A stretch of 64,000 nucleotides of DNA from Spirodela intermedia (taxonomy: Eukaryota > Streptophyta > Magnoliopsida > Alismatales > Araceae): the NCBI GenBank assembly GCA_902729315.2, contig LR746274.1, forward strand, positions 434,001 to 498,000. Reading direction: 5' to 3'. The notes below the pieces were generated by a model. That model did not search any database. It worked only from the letters and a program-made list of their open reading frames with translations, and was not told the origin of the DNA. A program made the translations under genes and the position numbers. This document shows positions 23,766-35,399 of the stretch, piece by piece. The number at the start of each line of letters is the position of its first letter. The stretch's first letter is position 1.

Positions 23766-26557
23766 TCTCCCGCCATTTCGTTCTCGTCCTCCTCTCCGGG
23801 CTCTAATCTTTCTTCCTCCTATTGGGCGCGCACCTGCTCCATCTCTCGCAGCTTGTATCCCCACGGGAACCTCATAAATTATATCATAAAATCTTTTTTT
23901 TACACGTGTCACCAATTCCCGTGGAAACGGAAAACTACTAACACGCGGGCGCAGGCGCACGATTATGATTATATAATTTAATTATAAATTAATATTATAC
24001 GCTTGCGAATTATTCCCATCTTTGTGGGGCCCATCGATCCCGTCCAAGACATCACCCCTCGCTCTGCTGGGGGGATTCATTTGGCCCGGTGCCAAAGAGG
24101 AGAGTAGAGACTGTGACTAAGAAAACATTGTGGGAGAAAAGATAAATGGCTTAATAAAATAATTGAAATAATAGAATAATTAAAATAATAAAGTGATGAA
24201 ATTAATAAGAATAAATAAGGTATAATATTATTACCCTTTGAAGGTTTGATTCGGGATATATTTTATTCACCCCTCCCCTTTGACGCCAATATCTATTATA
24301 ATAATGTATTTCCAAATTTGGAAACTTTCAAGTGGGAGATGAAATAGCAATTTAAGAGCCATTTAGGATAATTAGTAAGCTTAGGTTCTATGATAATTTC
24401 TTCTTTCCCAGAGGATTAATGGTACGAATGGTGGGTCTCAACATGCCTATGTATAGTGTGAAATATTTCACTAGACTATGTTGTATGGATTTTAAGACTT
24501 TAGTCCTTAGAAGTGTCACATGTGATTTTAAGACTGATCGCTTAACTCGTATGTCCCGTTTTAATTTTTGATGAAGAATTGAACACATGAGATGATCCGA
24601 AATGTAAGTTTTGAGCTCATGCTAACAAGGACATTTGTGCAAGAGTAAATATCCCTTCCCCATTTGGGCTTGTAAGTTTTCTTTATTCACCTCCTTCTAA
24701 GAACTGAGTCAACTCACTTGGTGTGAGAAATGACCAACTTGGTATTATGAGTGTTAGCCCACTCATCCTATATGAAGATGACTCGACTATTCAATAACAA
24801 AGGAATCGAGTCAACTCATGTAATGGGAAATGATACTATAAGGGTGCACTAATACTTTCATATTAGGAAAATATCTCAACATCAACATTACTCTTCAAAA
24901 AATATGTCAATGCTCCATTCTAGCCTTTGAAAAAAGTATTTGATTTTAAAACTTGTTATATACAAGTTCCTTTTTCTTACACCTTAATGTAAGTGAGTTG
25001 ACTTATGAGTGGACTCAAAGTCAACTCATACATAGATTAGGAGACCAACACTACAATACAAAGTAGGTATAAGGCAACTAATACATTTTTGTTGTAACTA
25101 ACTATTGAAGCATGCCACTAGACATTGAGGAGATCATTTTTAGCTATTAAAAATTGACCATTAATGATGTGAAAAACATTTCTATGATGATTAACCACTG
25201 CAACTCGCCAAAGGAGGATGGGTTCAACACTCTGAGGACTCAATTTCTCATTCTCTCTCAAGCATTCAAATAGCTTCTCTCCAAAAAAAGATTATAGACC
25301 AAATGGCCCATCAATTTGCACCATTAGAAGGTACATACCAAATTCTAAGAGCATTTACCTTGTTATACCATTCCCCACTAGCTTTTGGATCAATTAAAGC
25401 CTTAAAATCTTGTGTTAATTCTTTATGTTCTAGGGATGTGCTGACAAGAGTCAGTGCAACGTAACGACTAGATCTCTAGAGAGTGGAGTATGTCAAGTCG
25501 ACTGAGCTGTATGATTCATCATTAGTTTCACATATTGATAGGAAAATAGATAGACTTTTGGAAGGAATTAAAAAAAAAAACCAATTAACCACTCCTCTTG
25601 GTCCAACATAAGCGCCTACCTCCATTAGCTTTAAAAGCTATTATGGAGTTAACCCTATGGGTAACACTTCTAGTGCCAAATTTATACTAGAAATGGCATT
25701 CTATTCATAGACTTCTATTAACTAAAGTCACAAATTACTTTAAATGGTAATCCCATATAAAGACATCAACACTCTATTCATTGACTATAAGCTTTGTTGA
25801 TATGAGCCAAGATGAATTATGCCAAAACCTGGCCCTACTTCAAGGGGCCCCAGGCACAAGATCAACCCACCATGGCAATCCACTTGCCATTCATCATATG
25901 AGCCTTTGCCCAGTTCATAAGGGCTCAATAGTTCAAGAACCATCAGCACCACAAGCTTCATCACTCTGTGAATCCCAGCTACCCACATGAAATAGTTTGA
26001 GATGAATCCCTTCTACTTCATTTATGAAAAAAATAATCACCTAAAGTTCACTCATCCTTCGGCATTTTCAAGAAAATGTACCTACTGAGCCAAGCACTCT
26101 TTTCACGGAGAAATTCTCAAGGTGTAGGAGATATCCTTCAGTAGTTACATCTGTAGCTCATGAAGTGCGGAAGATCTTGCTCGGCTGGGTTGACTACCAG
26201 GGAGAGGCGAGCTGGCAGGGGGTGGGATAGCCCCCCCCGGCTTCCGCCATGGCGGCGGGCTAGCCAGAGGATCTCTTCCTCCTCTCTTTCACACGGCATT
26301 CTGACGAGCAATAGAAAAGCAGTCATTTTTATGGTAAACTATGCCGCGGATGACGACGACGACTCGCCGGCTGGACACCAGCAAGGCCCCAGATTTATTA
26401 ACGGCGACTCGACGGCGCCTCTGGTTTCTCCCGTTTCTCCTTCTGGCCCCCAGCGCCCGCCGTAGCGAGAGAGAGAGAGAGAGAGAAGTACGCTGTACAA
26501 AGGGAGCTTCCTGGAGGAGGAAGAGAAGGATTGTGGGTGGGATTCCTCTCTGGCGAG
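23766..26557. other. Large AT-rich intergenic region, no recognisable gene
   Basis: This is the longest gene-free stretch. From about 24100 to 26130 it is AT-rich, with stops in every frame and no family I can recognise. The longest ORFs (plus 25781-25990, minus 25785-25988) overlap antisense and match nothing known to me. The word GAGTCAACTCA or close variants recurs at 24706, 24808 and 25008 with GAGTTGACT at 24995, suggesting decayed repeat DNA. The last 400 bases are the leader of the LEA_2 gene, with a GA run at 26467-26486. Confidence 0.55.
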
Positions 26558-27633
26558 ATGCACGCGAAGACGGACTCGGAGGTGACCAGCCTCGCCGCCT
26601 CGTCGCCGGCGAGGTCTCCCCGCCGCCCGGTTTACTTCGTGCAGAGCCCCTCCCGCGACTCCCATGACGGCGAGAAGACCGCCACCTCCTTCCACTCCAC
26701 TCCGGGCATCAGCCCCGCAGGTTCCCCCCCTCACTCCCACTCCTCCGCCAGCCGCTTCTCCAGGAAGATTTCCCCCACCGACGCTGCCGCCGCCGGCGGC
26801 CGGCGCCGCTGCGAGGAGGCGACCGCGTGGAAGAACTGCAGCGTCATCGAGGAGGAGGGGCTGCTCGAGGACGAGGACGGCGAGAGAGGGCTCCCCCGCC
26901 GCTGCCGATACATCCTCGCCTTCCTCCTAGGGTTCTTCGTGCTCTTCTCCTCCTTCTCCCTCATCCTCTGGAGCGCCAGCCGTTCCCGCAAGCCCCAGAT
27001 CGATGTGAAGGTGAGCTCGATTTCGTCCCGATCCTCCCTGCGATTTCTTTGTGGCTCACGGATCCTCTGGATTTGGGAACAGACCGTGAGGTTTGAGAGC
27101 TTCAGCATCCAAGCCGGGAGCGATGGCAGCGGGGTGCCGACGGACATGGTCTCCATGAACTCCACCGTCAAGCTCTCCTTCCGCAACACCGCCGCCTTCT
27201 TCGGCCTCCACGTGAGCTCCACGCCGGTGGAGCTCTTCTACTCCCAGCTCGCATTGGCCACCGGAAACGTGAGCCTCCGCCGATCATCTTCTCCGGCTCA
27301 GGGGAACTCATCCTCACTGATTCCACACTGGATTTCTTCCGTGCACAGATCGACAGCTTCTACCAGTCGAGGAAGAGCCAGAGAACCCTCACCGTGGTGG
27401 TGAGGGGGGAGAGGATCCCTCTCTACGGCAGTATTCCGGCGAGCGGCGGCGACGGCGGCCACAATCCGCCACCAGTTCCGGTAACCCTAAGCTTCACGGT
27501 GAAGTCCAGGGCCTACGTGCTGGGGAAGCTGGTGAAGCCCAAGTTCTCCGTACCTGTGAGGTGCTTGGTGGCGCTGGACCGGACGAAGCTGAACGCCGCC
27601 GTCGCCCTCAAGAACTCCTGTCACTACGGCTGA
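26558..27633 (+). CDS. LEA_2 / hydroxyproline-rich-type membrane protein, 3 exons, 307 aa
   Basis: Single-pass membrane protein of the LEA_2 superfamily, annotated in other plants as late embryogenesis abundant hydroxyproline-rich glycoprotein. Exons: 26558-27010, 27083-27268, 27349-27633. The N-terminus MHAKTDSEVTSLAASSPARS with PVYFVQSPSRDSHDGEK is the conserved cytosolic motif of one plant subfamily. A Ser/Pro-rich region follows. A hydrophobic span lies near residues 118-140 (YILAFLLGFFVLFSSF). The C-terminal half is a LEA_2 beta-sandwich (VRFESFSIQAG, MVSMNSTVKLSFRNTAAFFG, QRTLTVVVRGERIPLYG, KPKFSVPVRCLV), ending KNSCHYG. The length matches the subfamily. The ATG lies at the start of the conserved N-terminal motif. 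The molecular function is not established. Introns are very short (72 and 80 bases). Confidence 0.9.
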
Positions 27634-28129
27634 GATTGACGGGCACCGCCCCCCCTCCCCCCCTCCCCGGCCGGCGGCGCTTCCATGGGAACGTGACGCC
27701 GGTCGCTGTTCATCTCTCTCTCTCTCTCTACTTCTCTTTCGCTCTAGACTGGTGGCGGGTTTCCTTTGCCACGTTGCTTGGGACCCTCCCTGATTTGGAT
27801 AGCGAATATTGGAAAATAATAAAATATTAACATCGCGTTTTTACTTATTTTCCAGGTGTAAAATGAGATAATATATATTAAATAAAGGCTTTGTTAAGAT
27901 ACGTAAGATTCGTAGCTGGGTCGGGCCGTTTTGGGTTTCCAGTTCACAATATATCTGTGGGATTCTCGCCGGCGGGGTTGACCAATCCGTACGGGTTGGC
28001 CACGTCATCGCACGCTCGCTCCCTGAATAAAAGCTCCCTCTCTTTCTCTCTCTCTCTCGTTCTCTCTCGCTCTCTTCTTGGGATTGTTCTCTGTGCCAAG
28101 GTAGGAGGGAGGAGAGAGGGCGGGGATCC
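27634..28129. other. Short intergenic region and CT-rich leader of UFM1
   Basis: Only about 500 bases separate the LEA_2 stop from the UFM1 ATG. A TATA-like TGAATAAAAG (28023-28032) is followed by (CT)n tracts between 28037 and 28076 in the presumed 5' leader. Confidence 0.6.
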
Positions 28130-30414
28130 ATGGCAACCGGAGGGAAGGTGTCATTCAAGGTTATTCTGACCTCCGATCCGAAGCTGCCTTTTAAAGTGTA
28201 TGTTCCCCCTTTTTCTTCGCTGGATTTGGTTTGATTCTGCTCTCTTCCTGTTCTTCTGTCGTCTCGTTTTTCTTTAGCTGCTCCTCGGGGTATCTGAACT
28301 GGTGGACTTTGGTTCTCCATCCCAGGTTCAGCGTACCGGAGGCGGCGCCGTTCACCGCGGTGCTGAAATTCGCCGCCGAGGAATTCAAAGTGCCTCCGCA
28401 GACGAGCGCCATCATTACCAATGGTATATCCGTTTGCCCTTTCCTTGAACTTAGGGTTTCGGATGGTTATTAGAATTAGATCGTCTGGTGGGATCAGATG
28501 TTTTCGTCTATCTTCTTGGTTCGTACTTAACCTGGGATGATGAAGGGTTTTCTATTTGTTAAATTAGCGGTAGATATGGCGATGCCGTGGGATCGTGAAA
28601 AGGGAGATCGAGAGTAATACTAGAATTGAATCTGACCTTCTCGAAACGTTTCAATGGCATTGTCCGGCGAAAATAAAGATCCAAAGCTGGTGTTGCTTAA
28701 ATCATGTCGTTTCATGATAACAAAATTCCCCAAAGACTTGCATGGCACTTAAAACACGTAACAAAATCTGACCTTCTTCAGTAACCGTGTCGAAGCATAG
28801 TTGTTGAAGCTTCTTTGGTCTAAAATTTATGATCTTGTAGATAGAGAAAGGAACATGTGACTCCTGATTTTGGGAAGAACTTGATTTAATGAGGAGTGAC
28901 GAGAAAAATCGAAGGAATTACTGAACTGATGGACAAACAGAACGTGTTGTATTAGAACATGTCTGAAGCCTGATTTGGATAAACGGATAAGAAGTGAAGT
29001 GGTGTCTGTTGCGTTTACTCCAGTTTTTCTCTCTAGTAAGTGCAGGTTTGCATGGTATCTTTGTGAAAAAAATCAGAAAATTCAGGTCTCCAAGTTCCAA
29101 GAAGTATAGTTCTCGAACCAAAGGGTTCATTGTGTGGCATATAAATGTGGTAACAGCTAGGCGGATGACGAATAACGGCAGGAATGGCCCACAGAGATGC
29201 ATAACATTAGCAACGACAAAAAAATTAGAATACCTGATTTCAATGGCTTCATTTATTGATGGCATCACCTGTAAGATGCAAAAACATGGGGTTATTTTGC
29301 TCAAGTTCCATTTATAAAAGTAATGGAACGAGTATTCCTTGTCCACATTTCACATGTGACAACGTAATTGAAGGACGGATTTTGCCTAATCTGTTGTTTT
29401 TGCTTCTGATGCTTGCAGTGTGTTGTTTCTTTTGGCGTTTCTTCTTTCATCAGTTTGTAAAAATGCTTTGGTAACTTAGTTTCCTGGTTAGTAACAGACG
29501 GTGATGTCTGACATCTGCTTAAAGTTTATCGTTCTTGGGAGGATCTTGATCAAGTTGCTAGCGCTAGTTTGGATTGGAGCTATAGAGATGTAGATAGCTC
29601 TGTTTGATCTGGTGGAAAGAAAAAATGGAGAATGAAGGTGGTTTCTGAAGTGTTTCTAAAACCCACATTTCCAACCACAGAGATTGAGAGAGGAGTTGAG
29701 AGTTGAGAGGCAAATTTTTTCTCTGATTTTCCTTTTTTTCACCTGATGAATATCGGGAAGTTCTTTATTAATAATGCGTGCATATTAATTTCTTAGTGTA
29801 CAAAAATTATCCCTCATTTAGGCCAACTCTATATTTATTCTATTATATCCAAAACTGAATGCTCTCCACTGTTCACAGATGGTGTCGGAATTAATCCACA
29901 ACAAAGTGCAGGTAAGCCCTGTTCCTCGTTCTTTTTAAATATTATCTTATGATCGCACGTCTATTTCCTTCAGCATACTGTTCTTGGGTACTATACGACA
30001 TCCCAAAATATTCTCCTGAGTGGTGTTGTTCTTGATGAAATCTGTGGATACATTCCTGTTCAAATAACCACGCCTGCTCTGAAGAAAGTGTCCAAGCATC
30101 TCTCAGAGAGCCCTATGCTATCTTTTCTCTGTTAGCGGAATATTCATGGTGATGGAGAGACGCAAGTTGACTTTTCTGCGCACCTGCTGATTAAATGCCC
30201 ATATTTTTTCATTGGCTGGAGAAGGCCTGGGCCTGGGCCAGACCCGTTGACTTGTATCATCGAAGGGTACTAAACAAGCTAGTGGCTGGATGAAGGGCCA
30301 ACGGTATCTGATCATCTGTTCCCCCTTTGACCAGGTAACGTCTTCCTCAAGCATGGGTCGGAGCTTCGCCTCATCCCTCGGGACCGGGTCGGAGCTCTGG
30401 AGGCTGGTCTCTGA
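28130..30414 (+). CDS. UFM1: Ubiquitin-fold modifier 1 precursor, 4 exons, 92 aa
   Basis: Small ubiquitin-like modifier, conjugated by UBA5-UFC1-UFL1 to targets such as ribosomal protein uL24 at the ER. Exons: 28130-28197, 28326-28423, 29879-29911, 30335-30414. The protein starts [20 protein letters not shown] and continues [40 protein letters not shown] and [19 protein letters not shown]. This is essentially full-length UFM1. The conjugating glycine is residue 86 in the RDRVG motif. The precursor then continues with six residues, ALEAGL, that a UFSP protease must remove before activation. Animal UFM1 has only two residues after that glycine. Intron 2 is 1455 bases although the coding sequence is tiny. 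The third exon is only 33 bases. Confidence 0.95.
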
Positions 30415-30774
30415 AGATACCTCACCCAGCTTGGTGATATGCCCAGATGATCCGTCTGGTGCCATTTCCCCATCATTTTGTCTGCAGGAAGCTACAATAA
30501 GTGCTCCATTTGCCCTAAATACTGATGAATGCGGACTCTTTTGAGGGGCTGACTATATATGAATTTCACTCGACTATGGTTCTTGCTGATTTATTAGATT
30601 CCAATGATTTGACTGAGATTGACCCGGGATTACCGGGGTCTCTCTTGTTCTTGGGGTTGACTCATTCTGATCCGATGAATCTGATTCCTGTGGTTGTTTG
30701 CCGAAGTTTGAGTGGTTTTCTATGGTGATGGATGATAATTTGACAATATGGCCGATTTTGACCATATTTCAGTA

Positions 30775-30818
<44 letters not shown>

Positions 30819-31247
30819 AATACATGTAATTAATGGGGGTCTGAAAAGCCATAGTGGGCTTAGCACTCATATTAAGCTTCCGGGTCCTGCTACTGTTTAT
30901 TAAAATACATCTCTCTCTCTCTCTCTCTTCCCAAGTCCTGCTACTGTGTCACAGGACCGAGTTAATCGGGTTCAGTCCGGTTCGAGTCAGAGATGCCGAT
31001 CCCACCCGGTTTGCAAGACCAGTAGCGGGTGTTTGCCCCGACATAAGACGTGGGAAATGGTGGGCCCCATATGATCACCTGACTCATCGGTGGGACGGAA
31101 CGTGGAGTATTTAAACAGGCACCTGCCCCCGCCACGCACCCGCCAGAATAATCAGGTTTTCTTATTAGTATCGGTCTGCTCTCCTCAAATGGAAGAAGAG
31201 GGGGGGAAGTTCAAGGGAGGATAACCCTAGAAGTGGAGGTCTCCGGG
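30415..31247. other. Intergenic region with (ATT)n and (CT)n repeats; promoter of the Mg transporter
   Basis: This holds the UFM1 3' region, an (ATT)n microsatellite at 30773-30818 and a (CT)n tract at 30909-30928. A TATA-like TATTTAAA (31108-31115) about 135 bases before the next ATG is the likely core promoter. There is no gene. Confidence 0.6.
31108..31115 (+). promoter_or_regulatory. Probable TATA box of the MRS2/MGT gene
   Basis: TATTTAAA lies 133-140 bases upstream of the ATG at 31248, in a suitable position for a leader of about 105 bases. Confidence 0.45.
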
Positions 31248-34241
31248 ATGAGGCTTCCGGCAGCTCGCCGGCCGGAGGAGCAGCCCTCTGGCTTGCCGCC
31301 TCAGGTGTCATTCCAGCAACAAGCTATGGCGGCTGCGCCAGGGTCCGCTGGCACGACGACGAGGAGGAAGGGGACGGCGATAAGGGCGTGGACGGTGGTT
31401 TCGGACTCTGGGGGATCGCGGCTGGAGGAGCTGGGGAAGCACACCATCATGCGTCGGACGGGCTTGCCGGCGCGAGATCTGAGGGTCCTCGATCCCGCGC
31501 TGTCGTACCCGTCCACGATCCTCGGACGAGAGCGCGCGATTGTGGTCAATTTGGAGCACGTCAAGGCCATCATCACCGCTACCGAGGTGCTCATCCCCAA
31601 GTCCAACCAGCCGCTGTTGGGAGCATTCATCCAAGATCTCCAGTCCCGCGTCTCTGCCCCTGCGGATGGGGATCCGCAGCAGGTAGTGTTCTTCCTCCTC
31701 AAGCCATGCAAAAAAGATTGTTATTTACGGGATGTGAATTTCTAAATTTTATACGATATGGATGGAATCTAGTTAACTATCTGCTTTTTTTACAGCATTT
31801 AAAATGGATTGCAGTATATTGGTGCACCATCTGAACATATAATTGTGTTATCGTAGTTTTGCATAATTATCAGCACGATACTGAGATCAATGGATTTTAC
31901 TACCACAACCCGGCACTCTTTAATGACCTACTGATATAAGTATTCGGAAACCGTAGCGTGAAACAAATGACTTTTAAAATAATTTCATTCATCAATCCAT
32001 TAAAAATAAAATAAAAACTATGGAGGTAGAGAATATGCATTCCTTCTGACAGAATATTACGCTTTCCTCGATAAAGAGTATCAGTCAGTATGTTTCAGTT
32101 TCTTTTGGTGGGAAAGTATTAACTTTTATCTAATTTTTTTGCGTTCCATCTCACATAAAGGCAACAGCGAGCGGTGACATGTCCAAGGATACGTGGTGCT
32201 GGCCTCCATCACATGTTTCTAATGGCTTGGAGGAACCTGGTGTCTCCGTTCATCAGCAACATGATGATCGCATGCCAGAATATTCCTCTACCCACGAAAT
32301 GCAGGATGATGGCCCTGGAGCCACAATGGATGCACCAAAAGGTTCTAGCGTGAAAACATTACCGTTCGAATTCAGGGCTCTTGAAGTTTGTCTAGAGTCT
32401 GCATGCAGGTGTCTTGAGTCGGAGGTAAAACTCTGTTTTTCTCTGTTACTTATTCCAGTCTATATGGTTGATCATATTAGTAGATTTGATTCACCGACAG
32501 GAATTCGTGTTTTTTTATATTAGTGGCAATTAAGCTCGGGGGTCTTTGGTGCATGTAATATAATTAATAAAAGAAGGCATACTTTTTTGTATAAGTTTTT
32601 GAGTTTTTGCTATATTTCCAGTTTAATGCGTTGTACTCTTTTTTTGGTTTTTTTTACTGTTTTATTTTACAGCAGGCACTATGGGAACAGCGGCCTCATC
32701 TGTGTTGTGATTTGTGGAATTTGTGTATTAAGTTTTACTAGGTCTCTTTTCTGCTATCTCATGCATGTTCAAATGAAATGCGATTGCAATTCGTGTGTTT
32801 TTCGACTTAGATTTTATATTTTAAATAAACCATACTCTTTCCCTGTACCAGACATTGGCATTGGAGCAAGAGGCATATCCAGCCCTGGATGAGTTGACTT
32901 CTAAGATTAGTACACTTAATCTGGAACGTGTGAGGCTCATAAAGAATCGGCTCGTCACAATATCTGGGCGAGTACAAAAGGTACGTGCTTAAAATAATAA
33001 GTTTTCCCATTCTCATCTTTTGATCACAGACGAGTGGGAATGCTTATATTTTTTTTATATAGTATGCAATTTTTTTATATGAATCTTCTAAAATACGCCA
33101 TTTTTAAAGAACTAATCTTTCTAAAACTGTAAATGTATGGATTGAGAGTGAAATTACGTTCATTAATTTTTTTAATGTTTAGTTGTTTATGCTCGACTCT
33201 ATTTGGGATCTGGGGTGCTTCTTGTTATTGTAATCTTAAACTTCATGTATACGGGGATTATCTGGAATCGATAATTTTCATGGACAAAAATAGCACATGT
33301 TTTGTGCAGATGGGCAAACGAGATGGAAGAAAATCACCAAATTTTGCTAAAGAGAAATTAAATTTGTCTTTTATACTTCCATATTCTTCCGATAAAACAT
33401 GCCTGATGGGTATTCATATATATCCAGCAGTCCTTTTGAAATCAATTGAAGGAAAAGAGAAGAAAGATTACATTCAACTTAATTCAAGTAAAATGGTGTC
33501 TCACTGTCCTCTTCATAGTTTCTTGGAGGAGTAAGAGATCTTCCTACATTTCTAAGAGCAGAAGTGCCCTCGTTACTCCTCAGGCTGGTGCAATATTGTT
33601 CTCTCACTAGACGCGAGTATTCGCTTCTCTCTCCTGTTTGTCTTCTGGTCCAAACTTCCTTGGTTGTTCTTTAACACTCTATTTTTTTTTGAATAAATAG
33701 TTTTTTTATTACGAATGTTTACTGCTATTTTAGGTTAGAGATGAGCTCGAGCATCTACTGGATGATGACATGGATATGGCAGAGATGTACCTGACAAACA
33801 AGCTCACTGTTCAGCCAGCAGGTGAAGCGTCATCGAGGGTTGCGGACTTGGAGAACGATGCCTCTGACGTGGACGATGAAAGGTGACCTCATCTCAACCT
33901 CATGGAACAGACATGATTTAAAGTCGAACTACATCCTCCCAGTAGAATATCACAAGACCCACCCGAGAACCCTTAAGTGGCTGACCATGGGTTCTTGGGA
34001 TCATTTTATTAAATAGTTTTAATGGATGAAAAATGCCGGTGATTTATTCTTTTGGTGATATGGTGGCCTCCCCCCATTCATCTCAGGGACGAGCGATTCA
34101 ACAACGATCTGGCCAGCGAGAGCGGGATCCTGACCAGTTTCAAGCCGGACATCGAGGAGCTGGAGATGCTCCTGGAAGCGTACTTTGTGCAGATAGACGC
34201 CACCTTAAACAAGCTATCCGCGGTACGCGCCCCCCCCCCCA

Positions 34242-34280
<39 letters not shown>

Positions 34281-34613
34281 CATCTCTATCCTTATCTTTG
34301 TCGTGGGTGTCCACGTGGAGATCAGCTGAGGGAGTACGTGGATGACACGGAGGACTACATCAACATAATGCTGGACGACAAGCAGAACCAGCTGCTGGAG
34401 ATGGGGGTGATGCTGAGCACGGCGACGCTGGTGTTCAGCGCGGGGATCGTGGTGGTGGGGGTCTTCGGGATGAACATCGGGATCAGTCTCTACGACGAGG
34501 CGGCCACCCCGAAGAGCAGGTTTTGGGAGACCGCCGTCGGCACCATCGGCGGCTGCGCCATCCTCTACGTCGTCGCCATCGGCTGGGGTAAGAAGAGGGG
34601 CCTCCTCCAGTGA
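31248..34613 (+). CDS. MRS2/MGT (CorA-type) magnesium transporter, 6 exons, 466 aa
   Basis: Mg2+ channel/transporter of the plant MRS2 (MGT) family, related to bacterial CorA. Exons: 31248-31682, 32161-32424, 32852-32980, 33734-33882, 34087-34222, 34326-34613. The N-terminal domain carries HTIMRRTGLPARDLRVLDP and YPSTILGRERAIVVNLEHVK. The middle carries LPFEFRALEVCLESACR, EAYPALDELTSKISTLNLER and LEHLLDDDMDMAEMYLT. The end of the long helix is IEELEMLLEAYFVQIDATLN. TM1 ends with the signature GMN at residues 419-421 (GVFGMN). TM2 (about 435-455) is followed by a basic tail ending KKRGLLQ. All hallmarks are intact. The segment encoded at the start of exon 2 (about residues 146-195) is poorly conserved. 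Which MRS2 clade, and so which membrane, cannot be settled from this alone. Confidence 0.94.
34246..34275. repeat. (TC)n microsatellite in MRS2 intron 5
   Basis: About 14 TC units lie in the 103-base intron 34223-34325, directly after a C8-9 tract. Confidence 0.95.
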
Positions 34614-34950
34614 GTCCAGTAACCGCCCACCCACCTACCCGCCCGGTGAGTTCACCCTACCCTCCCCTTTTCGGTTTTTATTTTTATTTTATTTTTTATC
34701 GTCGGAAAATGGGGTATTTTGCCAAGGCCCGATGCTATGCTTCCATGATTTTGGGATTAAAAAATGTTGAAAAATTGGTTTTTTTTTAAAAATATTTTTC
34801 ATTATTATCTTCTTTCTTTGTTGTATAGGACGGTGTCTAGTGGAAGGCAGTACTAGCGAGCTTGCTCCGAACGGGTGGCTGCGATCGTTGGAGAATGGAC
34901 CCATTATTGGCCCACTTATCAGAAAGTGGGCTTTTGAGCCTTTTTTAACA

Positions 34951-34960
34951 GTATATAAAT
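34951..34960 (+). promoter_or_regulatory. TATA box with adjacent site II element upstream of PDS5
   Basis: GTATATAAAT is followed at once by GGGCCGGG. Transcription starting about 30 bases downstream would give a leader of about 420 bases. Confidence 0.45.
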
Positions 34961-35139
34961 GGGCCGGGCAGCCCGTTTCTCTACTTCTGTCCATTTAAAC
35001 CCCCAGTGTATATATTTCATCGATTAAATAAGAGAGAGAAGAGAGAGGGCAGATTCGTCCTTTCAGGGCCTCTATTTTCGCTACGCTTGGGACTGAGAGT
35101 GGTTGAGCTCACTATTTGTTACGCCCTACGGCAGCGGAA

Positions 35140-35148
35140 GGCGGGAAA
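35140..35148 (-). promoter_or_regulatory. E2F-type site (TTTCCCGCC) upstream of PDS5
   Basis: The plus strand reads GGCGGGAAA, so the minus strand reads TTTCCCGCC and fits the E2F consensus TTTSSCGC. It lies 252 bases before the PDS5 ATG. Cohesion genes are known E2F-type, S-phase targets in plants, so this placement makes biological sense, though a 9-base match can arise by chance. Confidence 0.45.
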
Positions 35149-35399
35149 AGCCTCTTAGGCGCTTCGAGTCTGCCGCCGGAATGGGTTCCTACCGTACTCC
35201 GCATGAGAAGACGATTCTCCACGGGGACAGGAGGAGGAGAGTGTTCATTTGTAGGAAGTGGTTCCGGCGGAACACCGGTTCACCATTCGTGTGAGTGAGC
35301 CCCCAGCTCTGGGCAGCCCCGCCAAGGCCAATTTCCAGTCTCCGCGCCGGCGTGAACTCCCTCCGACGGGAATCTCGGTTTCCGTCTTCGTCGTTCTCC

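Larger units (their letters stand above)
34614..35399. other. Intergenic region, promoter and leader of PDS5
   Basis: After an AT-rich 3' region, 34900-34975 contains site II-like words (TTGGCCCA, GTGGGCTT, ATGGGCCG) around a TATA box. A GA-rich stretch (35030-35047) and an E2F-type site (35140-35148) follow. There is an upstream ATG at 35181 with a 37-codon frame ending at 35294, before the PDS5 start. No other gene is seen. Confidence 0.6.

Noticed and set aside
25781-25990. Overlapping sense and antisense frames in the large spacer that might be a capsid or retroelement remnant
   Set aside because: I could not match either to gag, pol or any viral family. There is no continuous frame around them.
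30960-31010. GGTTCGAGTC resembling a tRNA T-loop
   Set aside because: No acceptor stem, D arm or anticodon arm could be fitted around it.
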